The position numbers were made by a program, and so were the translations under genes. Positions 15,782 through 24,333 of a stretch of DNA of 64,000 bases are shown here, piece after piece. Location: NCBI GenBank assembly GCA_035628915.1, contig DASPIW010000061.1, positions 124,001 to 188,000 on the forward strand, read 5' to 3'. The DNA is from JARBUG01 sp035628915 (GTDB taxonomy: Bacteria; Bacillota; Sulfobacillia; Symbiobacteriales; Symbiobacteriaceae). Each line of letters begins with the position of its first letter. Positions within the stretch are counted from its first letter, which is position 1. The notes beneath the pieces were generated by a model. The model had not been told where the DNA came from. It did no database searches and saw nothing but the letters and a program-made list of their open reading frames with translations.

Positions 15782-16588
15782 GTGACCACTGGCGCCCCCC
15801 TTATTGTTGAAGATCTGCGCGTGAACATCGGCGAGAAGCAAATCCTCAAGGGGCTCAACCTGACTGTCAAGCCTGGCGAAATCCACGCCATCATGGGCCC
15901 GAACGGTGCCGGCAAGACCACCCTTGGGTTCTCCCTCATGGGCCATCCCCGGTACGAAATCACGGGCGGCTCCGTCAAACTCGGCGATCTGGATCTTCTG
16001 AGCGTGGACGTAAGCGAGCGGGCCAAGGCCGGTCTGTTCCTCGCCTTCCAGTATCCGTTTGAAGTCTCCGGCGTCACCGTTGCCAACTTTCTGCGGCAGG
16101 CGGTCAACGCCATCCGGGGCGAAGAAGTCTCCGTGTGGGACTTTCAGGAGTTGCTCTCCGAGAAGATGAGCCTGCTGGAGATGGACGAGGCCTTTGCCGC
16201 CCGCTACCTCAACGAAGGCTTCTCCGGCGGCGAGAAGAAGCGGAACGAAATGCTGCAGATGACGCTGCTGGAGCCGAAGATCGCCATCCTCGACGAGACC
16301 GACTCCGGCCTCGACGTCGATGCCCTGAAAATCGTCTCCAAGGCGGTCAACACCCTGCGGGGCCCCAACTTCGGCGCCATCGTCATCACCCACTACCACC
16401 GGATTCTCGACCACATCAAGCCGGACGTCGTCCACGTGCTGATGAACGGCCGCATCGTCAAATCCGGCGGTCCGGAACTTGCCCTGGAGATCGAAAAGAA
16501 GGGTTACGACTGGATCAAGGCCGAGCTCGGCATCGTCGATGAGGCGGTTGAATCAGTTCAACCGGCTGCAGCCCAGGGGGTGAAGTAA
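15782..16588 (+). CDS. sufC: SufC, Fe-S assembly ATPase
   Basis: 268 residues from GTG 15782 with AAGGAG upstream. ABC-ATPase motifs are complete: Walker A GPNGAGKTT, the SufC-type signature FSGGEKKRNEM, Walker B IAILDETDSGLD and switch His in THYHRIL. It has no membrane partner; it works in the cytoplasm within the SufBCD scaffold, driving cluster assembly. It is the first gene of sufCDSUB, the order usual in Bacillota. The C-terminal tail is slightly longer than usual (about 10 residues). Confidence 0.97.
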   Translation: MTTGAPLIVEDLRVNIGEKQILKGLNLTVKPGEIHAIMGPNGAGKTTLGFSLMGHPRYEITGGSVKLGDLDLLSVDVSERAKAGLFLAFQYPFEVSGVTVANFLRQAVNAIRGEEVSVWDFQELLSEKMSLLEMDEAFAARYLNEGFSGGEKKRNEMLQMTLLEPKIAILDETDSGLDVDALKIVSKAVNTLRGPNFGAIVITHYHRILDHIKPDVVHVLMNGRIVKSGGPELALEIEKKGYDWIKAELGIVDEAVESVQPAAAQGVK

Positions 16589-16590
16589 CC

Positions 16591-17742
16591 GTGCCCACGG
16601 CTACCGAACCCACTTTCCTGGCGGAGCGCCGCCGGCAGGCCCTCGATCTGGCCGCTGTGCTCGACCTCCCCGCCAAGACGGACGAGGCCTGGCGCCGTAC
16701 GTCGCTGGAAGGGCTGGATGTGACGAGCTACAAGCCCGGTGCCGTCCGGGCCCGCCTGGAGGGCAACGTGCCCGAGGGCGTCATTTTCACGGACCTGCTG
16801 ACTGCCGCTGCTAACCACAGCGAGCTGGTCTATAAGCACCTCGGCTCCCTCTTCTCCCTGGGCCAGAACAAGCTGACGGCCATGCAGGCGGCGCATCTGA
16901 ACGGCGGCACTTTCCTATACGTGCCGCGGGGCGTCGTGGTGGCCGAGCCGCTGCAGGTTGTGTACGAAGCCGCCGATGGCGAAGCCCAGTACCTGCACAC
17001 CCTGGTGGTGGCCGAAGAGAGCAGCCAGGTGACGCTACTGGAGCGGTATGAAGGCACCGGCGAGTATCTGAGCGTCGGTGTCGTGGAACTCTTCCCGAAG
17101 GCTAACGCCAAAATCCGTTACGGCTACCTGCAGAACCAGTCGGAAGACGCCTTCGCCTTCCTCTTCCGCCGCGGCCGGACCGGGCCGGATGCCGGCCTCG
17201 AATGGGTGGGCGGCGAATTCGGCGGCGGCCTGGTCCGCTCCGAACTGGTGACAGACGTTGCCGGGGTCGGTTCCGAATCGACGATCAGAGTAGTCTACGG
17301 GGCCACTGGTAACCAGCATATTGACATTGTGGCCGCCGAGGTTCATACCGGCGACAACACCCGCTCGGATATTCTTGGCCGGGGCGTGCTCTCCGGTCGG
17401 GCGCACACGGTTTTTCGGGGCAACGGCCAGATCAAGTACAAGTCCCGCAACTCTTCCACCTACCAGCGGCAGCAGGCGCTGGTGCTCTCGCCGAGGTGTC
17501 GGGCAGATGCGATTCCCGCTCTGATCATCGACGAGAACGAAGTCGCCGGGGCCGGCCATGCCGCCACCGTCGGCAAGCTTGACGAGGAGCAGCTTTTCTA
17601 CCTGATGGCCCGGGGCCTCTCCCGCAAGCAGGCAATCAACATGCTCGTAATGGCGTTCCTCGCTCCCGTGCTCGACCAGATTCCCGTGGCGGATCTGCGC
17701 ACGGAGATGACCTCCCTCATGGGAGAGAAGGTGAATGGCTGA
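16591..17742 (+). CDS. sufD: SufD, Fe-S scaffold subunit
   Basis: 383 residues from GTG, two bases after the sufC stop. It belongs to the SufB/SufD beta-helix family: GGTFLYVPRGVVVAEPLQV and the C-terminal DEEQLFYLMARGLSRKQAINMLVMAFLAPVLDQIP shared with SufB. The shorter length and lack of SufB's CTAPTY cluster-binding loop identify it as SufD. It partners SufB and SufC in the cytoplasm. The stop overlaps the sufS start by one base (TGATG), showing tight translational coupling. Confidence 0.95.
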   Translation: MPTATEPTFLAERRRQALDLAAVLDLPAKTDEAWRRTSLEGLDVTSYKPGAVRARLEGNVPEGVIFTDLLTAAANHSELVYKHLGSLFSLGQNKLTAMQAAHLNGGTFLYVPRGVVVAEPLQVVYEAADGEAQYLHTLVVAEESSQVTLLERYEGTGEYLSVGVVELFPKANAKIRYGYLQNQSEDAFAFLFRRGRTGPDAGLEWVGGEFGGGLVRSELVTDVAGVGSESTIRVVYGATGNQHIDIVAAEVHTGDNTRSDILGRGVLSGRAHTVFRGNGQIKYKSRNSSTYQRQQALVLSPRCRADAIPALIIDENEVAGAGHAATVGKLDEEQLFYLMARGLSRKQAINMLVMAFLAPVLDQIPVADLRTEMTSLMGEKVNG

Positions 17743-18974
17743 TGACGATCGACGTGGCCCGCATTCGCCAGGACTTCCCCATTCTCCATCAAGACATGAA
17801 CGGGCATCCGCTGGTCTACCTGGACAACGCGGCGACTACCCAGAAGCCCCGCCAGGTGATTCAGGCGCTGGTGGATTACTACGAGGGCTATAACGCCAAC
17901 GTTCACCGCGGCATTCATACCCTCGCCGAGCGGGCCACGGAAGGGTTCGAAGGCGCCCGGGCGAAGATTGCCCGGTTCATCGGCAGCCCGAGTCCCGATC
18001 AGGTCGTCTTCACCCGCAACGGTTCAGAAGGCCTGAACATGGTGGCTTACGGCTGGGCACGGCGGCGCCTTAAGCCCGGCGATGTCATAATCACTTCAGG
18101 CATGGAGCACCACTCCAACCTGATTCCCTGGCAGCAGGCAGCCCTGCACACCGGCGCCACGATCAAGTATATCGACCTGACGCCCGAGGGCACGCTCAGC
18201 CAGGAGTCGTACGACCGGCTCCTTAGCGAAGGCAACGTGAAGCTCGTGGCTTTCTCGGTCGCTTCCAACGTCCTGGGCACGATCAACCCGGCAAAGGAGA
18301 TGATCGCCAAGGCGCACGCCGTCGGGGCGCGGGCCGTGGTGGACGCCGTGCAGGCCGTGCCGCACATGCCGGTCGACGTCAAGGACTGGGACGCTGATTG
18401 GATCAGCGTCGCCGGCCACAAAATGCTGGCGCCCACGGGCACCGGCTTCCTCTGGGGCAAGGCGGACCTGCTGGAAGAGATGGAGCCGACCTACTTCGGC
18501 GGCTCGATGATCTCCGAAGTGCACCTGTCCGGCGCCAAGTGGGCGGAGTGCCCCGCCAAGTTTGAAGCCGGAACGCCCAATATCGGCGACTTCATCGCTT
18601 TTGGGGCCGCCATCGATTATCTCGAGGCCCTGGGCATGGAGAACGTCTACAAGCACGAAAAAGCGCTGACCGAGTACGCCTGGGAGCGGCTGCATCAAAT
18701 CGAAGGGATGCGCACGTTCGGTCCCCGCCAGCCCCGGGCCGGTCTGATCAGCTTCGACGTGGAAGGCATTCATCCACACGACATGTCGGCTGTACTCAAC
18801 GAGTACGGCGTCGCCATCCGGGTCGGTCATCACTGTGCACAGCCGTTGATGGAAATTCTGGATGTGCCCGCCACCAACCGGGCAAGCTTTTATATCTACA
18901 ACACCAAGGAAGAAGTCGACCGGCTGGTCGACGCCCTGATTCACGCAAAGGAGTTCTTCGGCTATGTCGCTTGA
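17742..18974 (+). CDS. sufS: SufS, cysteine desulfurase
   Basis: 410 residues. A class V PLP enzyme: N-terminal YLDNAATTQKP, EHHSNLIPW near residues 123-131, PLP Lys in SVAGHKMLAPTGTGFLWG, and the active-site Cys in the C-terminal RVGHHCAQPLM loop. The RxGxHCAQPLM form is typical of group II (SufS) desulfurases. It takes sulfur from cysteine and passes the persulfide to SufU, whose gene overlaps its 3' end by eleven bases. Confidence 0.97.
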   Translation: MTIDVARIRQDFPILHQDMNGHPLVYLDNAATTQKPRQVIQALVDYYEGYNANVHRGIHTLAERATEGFEGARAKIARFIGSPSPDQVVFTRNGSEGLNMVAYGWARRRLKPGDVIITSGMEHHSNLIPWQQAALHTGATIKYIDLTPEGTLSQESYDRLLSEGNVKLVAFSVASNVLGTINPAKEMIAKAHAVGARAVVDAVQAVPHMPVDVKDWDADWISVAGHKMLAPTGTGFLWGKADLLEEMEPTYFGGSMISEVHLSGAKWAECPAKFEAGTPNIGDFIAFGAAIDYLEALGMENVYKHEKALTEYAWERLHQIEGMRTFGPRQPRAGLISFDVEGIHPHDMSAVLNEYGVAIRVGHHCAQPLMEILDVPATNRASFYIYNTKEEVDRLVDALIHAKEFFGYVA

Positions 18975-19449
18975 GGGTCAGCATCCCGTGGGCCTGAACT
19001 CGCTGTATCAGGAAGTGGTCCTGGACCACGCGAAAAAGCCCAGGAACAAGGGGACCGTGGAGAACGCCGTCCTGAAGAAGCATCTGCACAACCCCACCTG
19101 CGGTGACGATATCGAAGTTCAGGTCGGTGTCGGGGCGGACGGCAAGATCGACGACGTGAAATGGAACGGGCGCGGCTGCAACATTTCGCAGGCCAGCGCG
19201 TCGATGATGTCCGTCGCCCTCAGGGGCAAGACGCTGGCAGAAGCCGGCGCCATGATGGAACTCTTCTACGCCATGATGAAAGGCGAAACGGGCGTTTATA
19301 AGCCCCTCGGGGAGATTCAGGCGCTGAGCGGCGTCAGCAAGTTCCCGGTGCGCATCAAGTGCGCCACGCTGGCCTGGCACTGCCTGGAAGAGGGCATGAA
19401 GGAACGCAGCCAGCTAGACACAGAGGGAGGGTCTGCGAATGGTCAGTGA
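18964..19449 (+). CDS. sufU: SufU, zinc-dependent sulfurtransferase
   Basis: 161 residues, an IscU-fold protein. The three cysteines lie in NPTCGDD, GRGCNISQAS and RIKCATLAWHC, and an insertion before the last (GEIQALSGVSKFPVR) is the SufU hallmark separating it from IscU. The IscU His-x-Cys arrangement is not used; zinc is bound instead and persulfide is accepted from SufS. It overlaps both sufS and sufB by eleven bases, so it is translated as part of one operon. Confidence 0.96.
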   Translation: MSLEGQHPVGLNSLYQEVVLDHAKKPRNKGTVENAVLKKHLHNPTCGDDIEVQVGVGADGKIDDVKWNGRGCNISQASASMMSVALRGKTLAEAGAMMELFYAMMKGETGVYKPLGEIQALSGVSKFPVRIKCATLAWHCLEEGMKERSQLDTEGGSANGQ

Positions 19450-20839
19450 ACCGAAGCAGATCGTGGGCGAATATCAATACGGGTTTCATGACCCGGAGAA
19501 ATACGTCTTTAAATCCGAAAAGGGCCTGACCCGCGAGATCGTCGCCTCGATCTCCCGGTTTAAGAACGAGCCCGAATGGATGCTTCAGACGCGCCTGAAG
19601 GCGCTGGAAGTCTTCGAATCGAAGCCGATGCCCACCTGGGGCACCGACCTCTCCGAAATCAAGTTCGAGGATATCCACTACTTCGTGCGGGCGTCAGACA
19701 AGGCCGAGCGGTCCTGGGAAGAGGTGCCGGAGGATATCAAGAACACTTTCGACCGCCTGGGCATTCCTGAGGCCGAGCGGAAGTTCCTGGCCGGCGTCTC
19801 CGCCCAGTACGAGTCCGAAGTGGTCTACCACAACATCCGCAAGGATCTGGAAGACCAGGGCGTGCTCTTCATGGACATGGACTCGGCCCTGCGGGAGCAT
19901 CCCGACATCGTAAAGGAGTACTTCGGGACGATCATACCGACGACGGACAACAAGTTCGCGGCCCTGAACACGGCCGTCTGGTCCGGCGGCTCCTTCATTT
20001 ATGTGCCGAAGGGCGTCCATGTCGAAATTCCCCTGCAGGCCTACTTCCGTATCAACACCCAGAACATGGGCCAGTTTGAGCGGACGCTGATCATCGTCGA
20101 TGAAGGCGCGTTTGTGCATTACGTGGAAGGCTGTACGGCGCCCACCTACTCCTCCGATTCTTTGCACTCCGCCGTCGTGGAGATCATTGTGAAAAAAGGC
20201 GGCCGGTGCCGGTATTCGACCATCCAGAACTGGTCGACCAACGTCTACAACCTGGTGACCAAGCGGGCCGTGGCCTATGAAGATGCCGTCATGGAGTGGA
20301 TCGACGGCAACATCGGGTCGAAGGTGACCATGAAGTACCCCGCCGTCTACCTGATGGGTCCCCGGGCCCGGGGCGAGGTGCTCTCCATCGCCGTGGCAGG
20401 CAAGGGCATGATTCAGGACGCCGGCGCGAAGATCTACCACTTCGCTCCGGATACGACGTCGGTCATCACGTCGAAGTCGATCTCCCGGCTGGGCGGCAAC
20501 ACGACCTACCGGGGCCACATCCTGGTCGATAAGAAAGCCGACCGGGCGAAGGTGAAGGTCGAGTGCGATGCGCTGATCTTCGACGAGAAGTCGGCCTCGC
20601 ACACGGTTCCGTTCATGGACGTCATGAACGAGAATGTGACCATCGAGCATGAAGCGACGGTCTCCAAGGTCTCCGAGGAGCAGCTTTTCTACCTGATGAG
20701 CCGGGGCCTGTCCGAAGAGCAGGCGATGGCGATGGTGGTGATGGGCTTCATCGAGCCGTTCGCCAAGGAGCTCCCCATGGAGTACGCCGTGGAACTGAAC
20801 CGCCTGATCGAAATGGAGATGGAAGGCTCCGTAGGCTAA
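19439..20839 (+). CDS. sufB: SufB, Fe-S scaffold subunit
   Basis: 466 residues from ATG 19439, with AGGGAGGG in the end of sufU as the ribosome site. It carries the SufB features EYQYGFHDPEKYVFKSEKGL, FIYVPKGVHVEIPLQAYFRIN, the EGCTAPTYSSDSLHSAVVE loop with the cluster-associated Cys, the ENVTIEHEATVSKVSEEQLFYLMSRG segment and the usual length. It forms the SufBCD scaffold where the nascent cluster is built in the cytoplasm. It is the last gene before a terminator. Confidence 0.97.
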   Translation: MVSEPKQIVGEYQYGFHDPEKYVFKSEKGLTREIVASISRFKNEPEWMLQTRLKALEVFESKPMPTWGTDLSEIKFEDIHYFVRASDKAERSWEEVPEDIKNTFDRLGIPEAERKFLAGVSAQYESEVVYHNIRKDLEDQGVLFMDMDSALREHPDIVKEYFGTIIPTTDNKFAALNTAVWSGGSFIYVPKGVHVEIPLQAYFRINTQNMGQFERTLIIVDEGAFVHYVEGCTAPTYSSDSLHSAVVEIIVKKGGRCRYSTIQNWSTNVYNLVTKRAVAYEDAVMEWIDGNIGSKVTMKYPAVYLMGPRARGEVLSIAVAGKGMIQDAGAKIYHFAPDTTSVITSKSISRLGGNTTYRGHILVDKKADRAKVKVECDALIFDEKSASHTVPFMDVMNENVTIEHEATVSKVSEEQLFYLMSRGLSEEQAMAMVVMGFIEPFAKELPMEYAVELNRLIEMEMEGSVG

Positions 20840-20853
20840 GCAGCACGTCGAAG

Positions 20854-20894
20854 GGAGGCCAAAGCGCAACCGCAAGGCGCCTGGCCTCCTTTTT
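20854..20894 (+). terminator. Terminator after sufB
   Basis: GGAGGCCA (20854-20861)/TGGCCTCC (20882-20889) with an internal GCGC/GCGC stem, followed by TTTTT. The 228-base spacer that follows holds no gene I can support. Confidence 0.88.
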
Positions 20895-21122
20895 CGCTCT
20901 GATACGTGCAGGCCGGCGAACCTCTTGGGCAGAACACACCCTCCCGCTTGGGTGCCGGCGCGACCCGGTCGGCCGGTGGCGACGGCGGGTTGGCAGGGGG
21001 TTGAGCCGCATCGTCGAGGGTAGTTCAAGGTCCGCAGCGTAGCGAGGACCATTTCAACGATAAGTCGAGACGCCGCGGCGAGGCCTCCTGCCAACCTGCT
21101 GGCGCCGAAGGAGGCCGACCTC

Positions 21123-21434
21123 ATGGCGTTGCACAAGGTAGCTGACGTCCACGAAATCCCGGAAGGCAAGCGTAAACGTGTTCTCATCAAGCGCCGGCCC
21201 ATCGCGGTTTTCAACTGCAACGGCACCTACTACGCAGTGGATGATACCTGCAGCCATGCCGATGCGTCCCTGGCCGAAGGCGAATTCCTGCGCGACAAAT
21301 GCCAGGTCGCCTGCCCCCTGCACGGCGCTCGGTTCGATCTCAAGACCGGCGATGCTCTGTCGTTGCCGGCAGTGACGCCCGTCGATACTTACGCGGTGAC
21401 CATTGAAGGCACAGCGATCATGGTGGAGGTGTAA
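21123..21434 (+). CDS. Rieske-type ferredoxin
   Basis: 103 residues from ATG with GAAGGAGG upstream. The [2Fe-2S] Rieske ligands are present as CSH (in DDTCSHADASL) and CPLH (in QVACPLHGARFDL), the spacing of small soluble Rieske ferredoxins such as those of dioxygenase systems or NirD-like subunits. It is a cytoplasmic electron carrier. Only two bases separate it from the SufT-like gene, and the suf operon lies upstream across a terminator, so a role in Fe-S metabolism is plausible but not shown. Confidence 0.92.
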   Translation: MALHKVADVHEIPEGKRKRVLIKRRPIAVFNCNGTYYAVDDTCSHADASLAEGEFLRDKCQVACPLHGARFDLKTGDALSLPAVTPVDTYAVTIEGTAIMVEV

Positions 21435-21436
21435 AG

Positions 21437-21754
21437 GTGGCTGCGACGATTACCAAAGCGCAAGTGCTGAAGGCACTGGAGAAAGTGAACGACCCGGAGC
21501 TGCGGCTCAACATCGTGGATCTGGGCCTCATTTACGAAGTCGAAATCACCGAAGATAACAACGTGGGCATCGACATGACGCTCACCACGCAGGCCTGCCC
21601 GGTGGGCCCCATGATCCAGATGCAGGCCGAAGCCGCCCTCAAGGCGATCCCCGGCGTCAACCAGGTCGATGTGCAGCTGGTCTTCGATCCCCCGTGGACG
21701 CCGGACAAAATGAGCGAGCGGCTCAAGAAGGCCAGGGCCATGGGGCTGATATAG
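21437..21754 (+). CDS. SufT/MIP18-family Fe-S assembly factor
   Basis: 105 residues from GTG with GGAGGTG upstream in the end of the Rieske gene. It is a DUF59/MIP18 domain: VNDPELRLNIVDLGLIYEVEI, LTTQACPVGPMI with the family cysteine, and VDVQLVFDPPWTPDKMSE. Members help mature Fe-S proteins (SufT, cytosolic MIP18) or belong to PaaD. Proximity to sufCDSUB favours a SufT role. It ends before a bidirectional hairpin. Confidence 0.92.
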   Translation: MAATITKAQVLKALEKVNDPELRLNIVDLGLIYEVEITEDNNVGIDMTLTTQACPVGPMIQMQAEAALKAIPGVNQVDVQLVFDPPWTPDKMSERLKKARAMGLI

Positions 21755-21765
21755 GCGGAAAGTCA

Positions 21766-21792
21766 GGGCTCGGCGCCAAGTGCGCCGAGCCC
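21766..21792. terminator. Bidirectional hairpin between sufT-like gene and MFS gene
   Basis: Stem GGGCTCGGCGC (21766-21776)/GCGCCGAGCCC (21782-21792) in a convergent gap. The following plus-strand bases TTCAAGTTCTT give only a modest U-run. Confidence 0.75.
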
Positions 21793-21793
21793 T

Positions 21794-22984
21794 TCAAGTT
21801 CTTGATGAATCGATGCGTGCTACTAGAGACGCCGCCCCGAGGGCCGCCAGCACCAGGCAGCTGATCATCCCAACGACGCCGGGCCAGCCGAAGCGCACGT
21901 ACATTTCGCCGCCGAACGTACCGACCGTGCTGGAGCCCATATAGTAGCCGAACAGGTACAGGGAGGAAGCGGCGCCCTTATTGGTAACGGCACGCTCGCC
22001 CACCCAGCCGCTGGCGATCGCGTGGGCGCCGAAGAAGCCGAAAGTGAAAACGGCAATGCCACCGATCTTGCAGGCCAGCGGTGGCGCAAGGGTGACCAGC
22101 GCCCCCGCCAGCTGCGTGGCCAGGCCGATCCACAGCACACGGGCCCGGCCATGGCGGTCCGAAAGCCGGCCCATCCAGGCCGAACTGAACGTGCCCATTA
22201 CGTAAAGCAGGAAGATCCAGCCCACCAGCGTTGCACTGAGGCCGTAAGGCGGGGCCATCAGATCGTAGCTGATGTAGTTGTATAGGCTCACGAAGCTGCC
22301 CATGCCAAGGAAGCTGATCGCATACAGGCAGAGAAGGCCAGGGTCCCGCAGGCAACCCAGCAGAGAGCCGAGCAGCCGGCGAAGGTTCAACGGCTGGGGC
22401 TGGAAGTGACGGGAAGGAGGCAGCGTCCGCCAGAACCAGAGGGCACAGATGAGGCTGAGCAGCCCGATGCTGCCCAACGCCGCCCGCCAGTTGACGAAGT
22501 CGGCGACCGTACCGGCAATGATCCGCCCACCCATTCCACCGGCGGCGTTGCCGCTGATCAGGAGCCCCATGGCGGCGCCCAAAGCCCGGGGGTCGATCTC
22601 TTCCGCCAGGTAGGCCATGGCAGTGGCAGGCAAACCGGCAAGCACAAGACCTTCCAGCGCTCTGATCACCAGCAGGTAGGAAAGCTTGGGGGCGAAGGCT
22701 GCCGTCACCCCCGCGATGCCGGCAGCGATCAGCGCCGCAGCCATCACGGGCTTGCGCCCCAGTGAATCGGCCAGAGGGCCGGCGAACAGCATCCCGACGG
22801 CCAGGCTTCCGGTGGCCACGGACAGCGTCAGGCTGGCAACGGGAGGTGTGATCTGAAACGCATCGGACAGCAAAGGGAGCAGCGGCTGGGTCGTGTACAG
22901 GCTGGCGTAAGCGGCGAGCGCTCCGGCGAAGAGTGCGGTGGTGGTACGGCGGTAGGCCGGTGCGCTCTGTGTCAGGTCGCCCAG
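21794..22984 (-). CDS. MFS transporter, YnfM-like, with probable non-canonical start
   Basis: About 396 residues if started at the CTG at 22982-22984. Helices and the loop signature GPLADSLGRKPVM, plus a second copy GRLSDRHGRARVL, place it in the MFS near YnfM/CynX-like proteins. The first ATG/GTG/TTG in frame is a TTG at 22873, which would cut through helix 1 in PLLSDAF. Upstream in frame lies a normal MFS opening (RRTTTALFAGALAAYASLYTTQPLLPLL), and an AGAAGGGGA ribosome site sits six bases before the CTG. No stop interrupts it. Substrate unknown. Confidence 0.78.
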   Translation of the reverse strand: MGDLTQSAPAYRRTTTALFAGALAAYASLYTTQPLLPLLSDAFQITPPVASLTLSVATGSLAVGMLFAGPLADSLGRKPVMAAALIAAGIAGVTAAFAPKLSYLLVIRALEGLVLAGLPATAMAYLAEEIDPRALGAAMGLLISGNAAGGMGGRIIAGTVADFVNWRAALGSIGLLSLICALWFWRTLPPSRHFQPQPLNLRRLLGSLLGCLRDPGLLCLYAISFLGMGSFVSLYNYISYDLMAPPYGLSATLVGWIFLLYVMGTFSSAWMGRLSDRHGRARVLWIGLATQLAGALVTLAPPLACKIGGIAVFTFGFFGAHAIASGWVGERAVTNKGAASSLYLFGYYMGSSTVGTFGGEMYVRFGWPGVVGMISCLVLAALGAASLVARIDSSRT

Positions 22985-23099
22985 CGATAGTCCCCTTCTT
23001 TCACACTTGCGTATGGTTTGCTCTTAATAATAACGGTCGAAATGGCCGAAAACAAGGCCGCGGCGGCAGATCGAACAGCCAGAAAGCCTCGGCCACACG

Positions 23100-24260
23100 T
23101 CAATGGATAGACTCCGACAGGGCCAGCACCGCATCCTGCTCCGCCCGGTGCACCTCCAGCAGCATGCGGCGCACCTCTGCGCGCAGCCCGGCCGGATCGG
23201 GCAGGTCCACCTGCCCGGCGAGTTCGTCCAGCCGCCGGCCTTCTTCGGCACCGGGCAGGCCGGCGCCCCGAAAACGCGCCTCCCGCTGCATCAGCACCTC
23301 GCGGGTCGTCCGGAACCGGTCGGGCAGGAACGTTCGGGCCAGGCGGGTCCAGAGCATGCCACACTCCCGGTAGCGGTCTGCGGCCCGGCGCAGTTCCGGG
23401 CGGTTCAGCACGTCGGCCGCTTCCTCCAGGAAATCGGCGTACAGCGGCCTGGCGGCCCCGCCACCCGTCCCTTCCAGTTCGATGTACATGAAGGCCCGCA
23501 CCAGATTGGTGTACAGCAGCCGCTCGTCTTTGAAGAGGGCCGGCCAGCCTTTCCGGTCGTCCATGTCGGTCACTGCATCGGCCCACTTGAGCAGGGCCGC
23601 CAACCCGAAGTGGGCGTTCGGCGCGCTCAGGAAGCCGTCCACGCAGGAGCGAATTGCGTCGGCGACGGCGGCACCGGGGTCGAATGGCTCGGGAGCCACG
23701 CGCAAGGTGACCGCCTTGTGAATGGCGTTGGCCTGGGCGCCCCACGCGGCGGCAAGCTCGTCCACCGGGCAGGTCAGCGGCACCCGGGCCCGGTCGGCGA
23801 CGTGCGCCATGCCCTCCTGGTCAAGGCCGTAGACCAGCACGGGCGCCATCCAGGGCCCCGCCGGGGCCGGCGCCCAGCCCCAGGGCAGGCGGGGCCGGTC
23901 AGCCCAGATGATGACCGGCACCCCTTCCTCGAGCGATCGCTGTAAGTACGTCAGGGCCTCCGGCCGATCGGCCGTCTGCAGCACGTGCGCGGAAACGCCA
24001 ATCCGCCGGCAGAGATCGGCGACCATGTCGCCGCCCACCTTGACCTGCCGGGGGCTGAAGAAGAAGTAGGGCTCCTGCCCCTCGAACTCAAAGGCGAAAT
24101 ACATGCACCCGATGCCCCGGCTGAGGCCGAAGAGCATCGCTTCGGAATAAGGTTCGCCGGTGTGGGGGGCCGTTGCGCCCATGTATGCGAGCGCATGACC
24201 AAACGAACCGGTCTCCCAGTGCAGGCTGCCGAACTGCGCATACGCCGGCAATACGGGCAT
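23100..24260 (-). CDS. BtrH N-terminal domain protein (peptidase/acyltransferase-like)
   Basis: 386 residues from ATG 24260 with GGGGGAGGG upstream. The opening HWETGSFGHALAYMGATAPHTGEPYSEAMLFGLSRGIGCMYF resembles the BtrH N-terminal domain of butirosin biosynthesis, where BtrH moves an acyl group from a carrier protein; here the family Cys-His-type site is not clear because the usual Cys position reads HWETGSFG. The rest (FFSPRQVKVGGDMVADLCRRIG, VPVIIWADRPRLPW, VYGLDQEG) fits the BtrH/DUF4872 family. No aminoglycoside or carrier-protein gene is nearby, so this is probably a stand-alone member of unknown substrate. Confidence 0.7.
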   Translation of the reverse strand: MPVLPAYAQFGSLHWETGSFGHALAYMGATAPHTGEPYSEAMLFGLSRGIGCMYFAFEFEGQEPYFFFSPRQVKVGGDMVADLCRRIGVSAHVLQTADRPEALTYLQRSLEEGVPVIIWADRPRLPWGWAPAPAGPWMAPVLVYGLDQEGMAHVADRARVPLTCPVDELAAAWGAQANAIHKAVTLRVAPEPFDPGAAVADAIRSCVDGFLSAPNAHFGLAALLKWADAVTDMDDRKGWPALFKDERLLYTNLVRAFMYIELEGTGGGAARPLYADFLEEAADVLNRPELRRAADRYRECGMLWTRLARTFLPDRFRTTREVLMQREARFRGAGLPGAEEGRRLDELAGQVDLPDPAGLRAEVRRMLLEVHRAEQDAVLALSESIH

Positions 24261-24333
24261 AGCCCTCCCCCTTTCCTTCGTATAGTCTACCATAATCGGC
24301 AAGCCGGGGAAAAACTCCCCGGCCCGTCATGTC

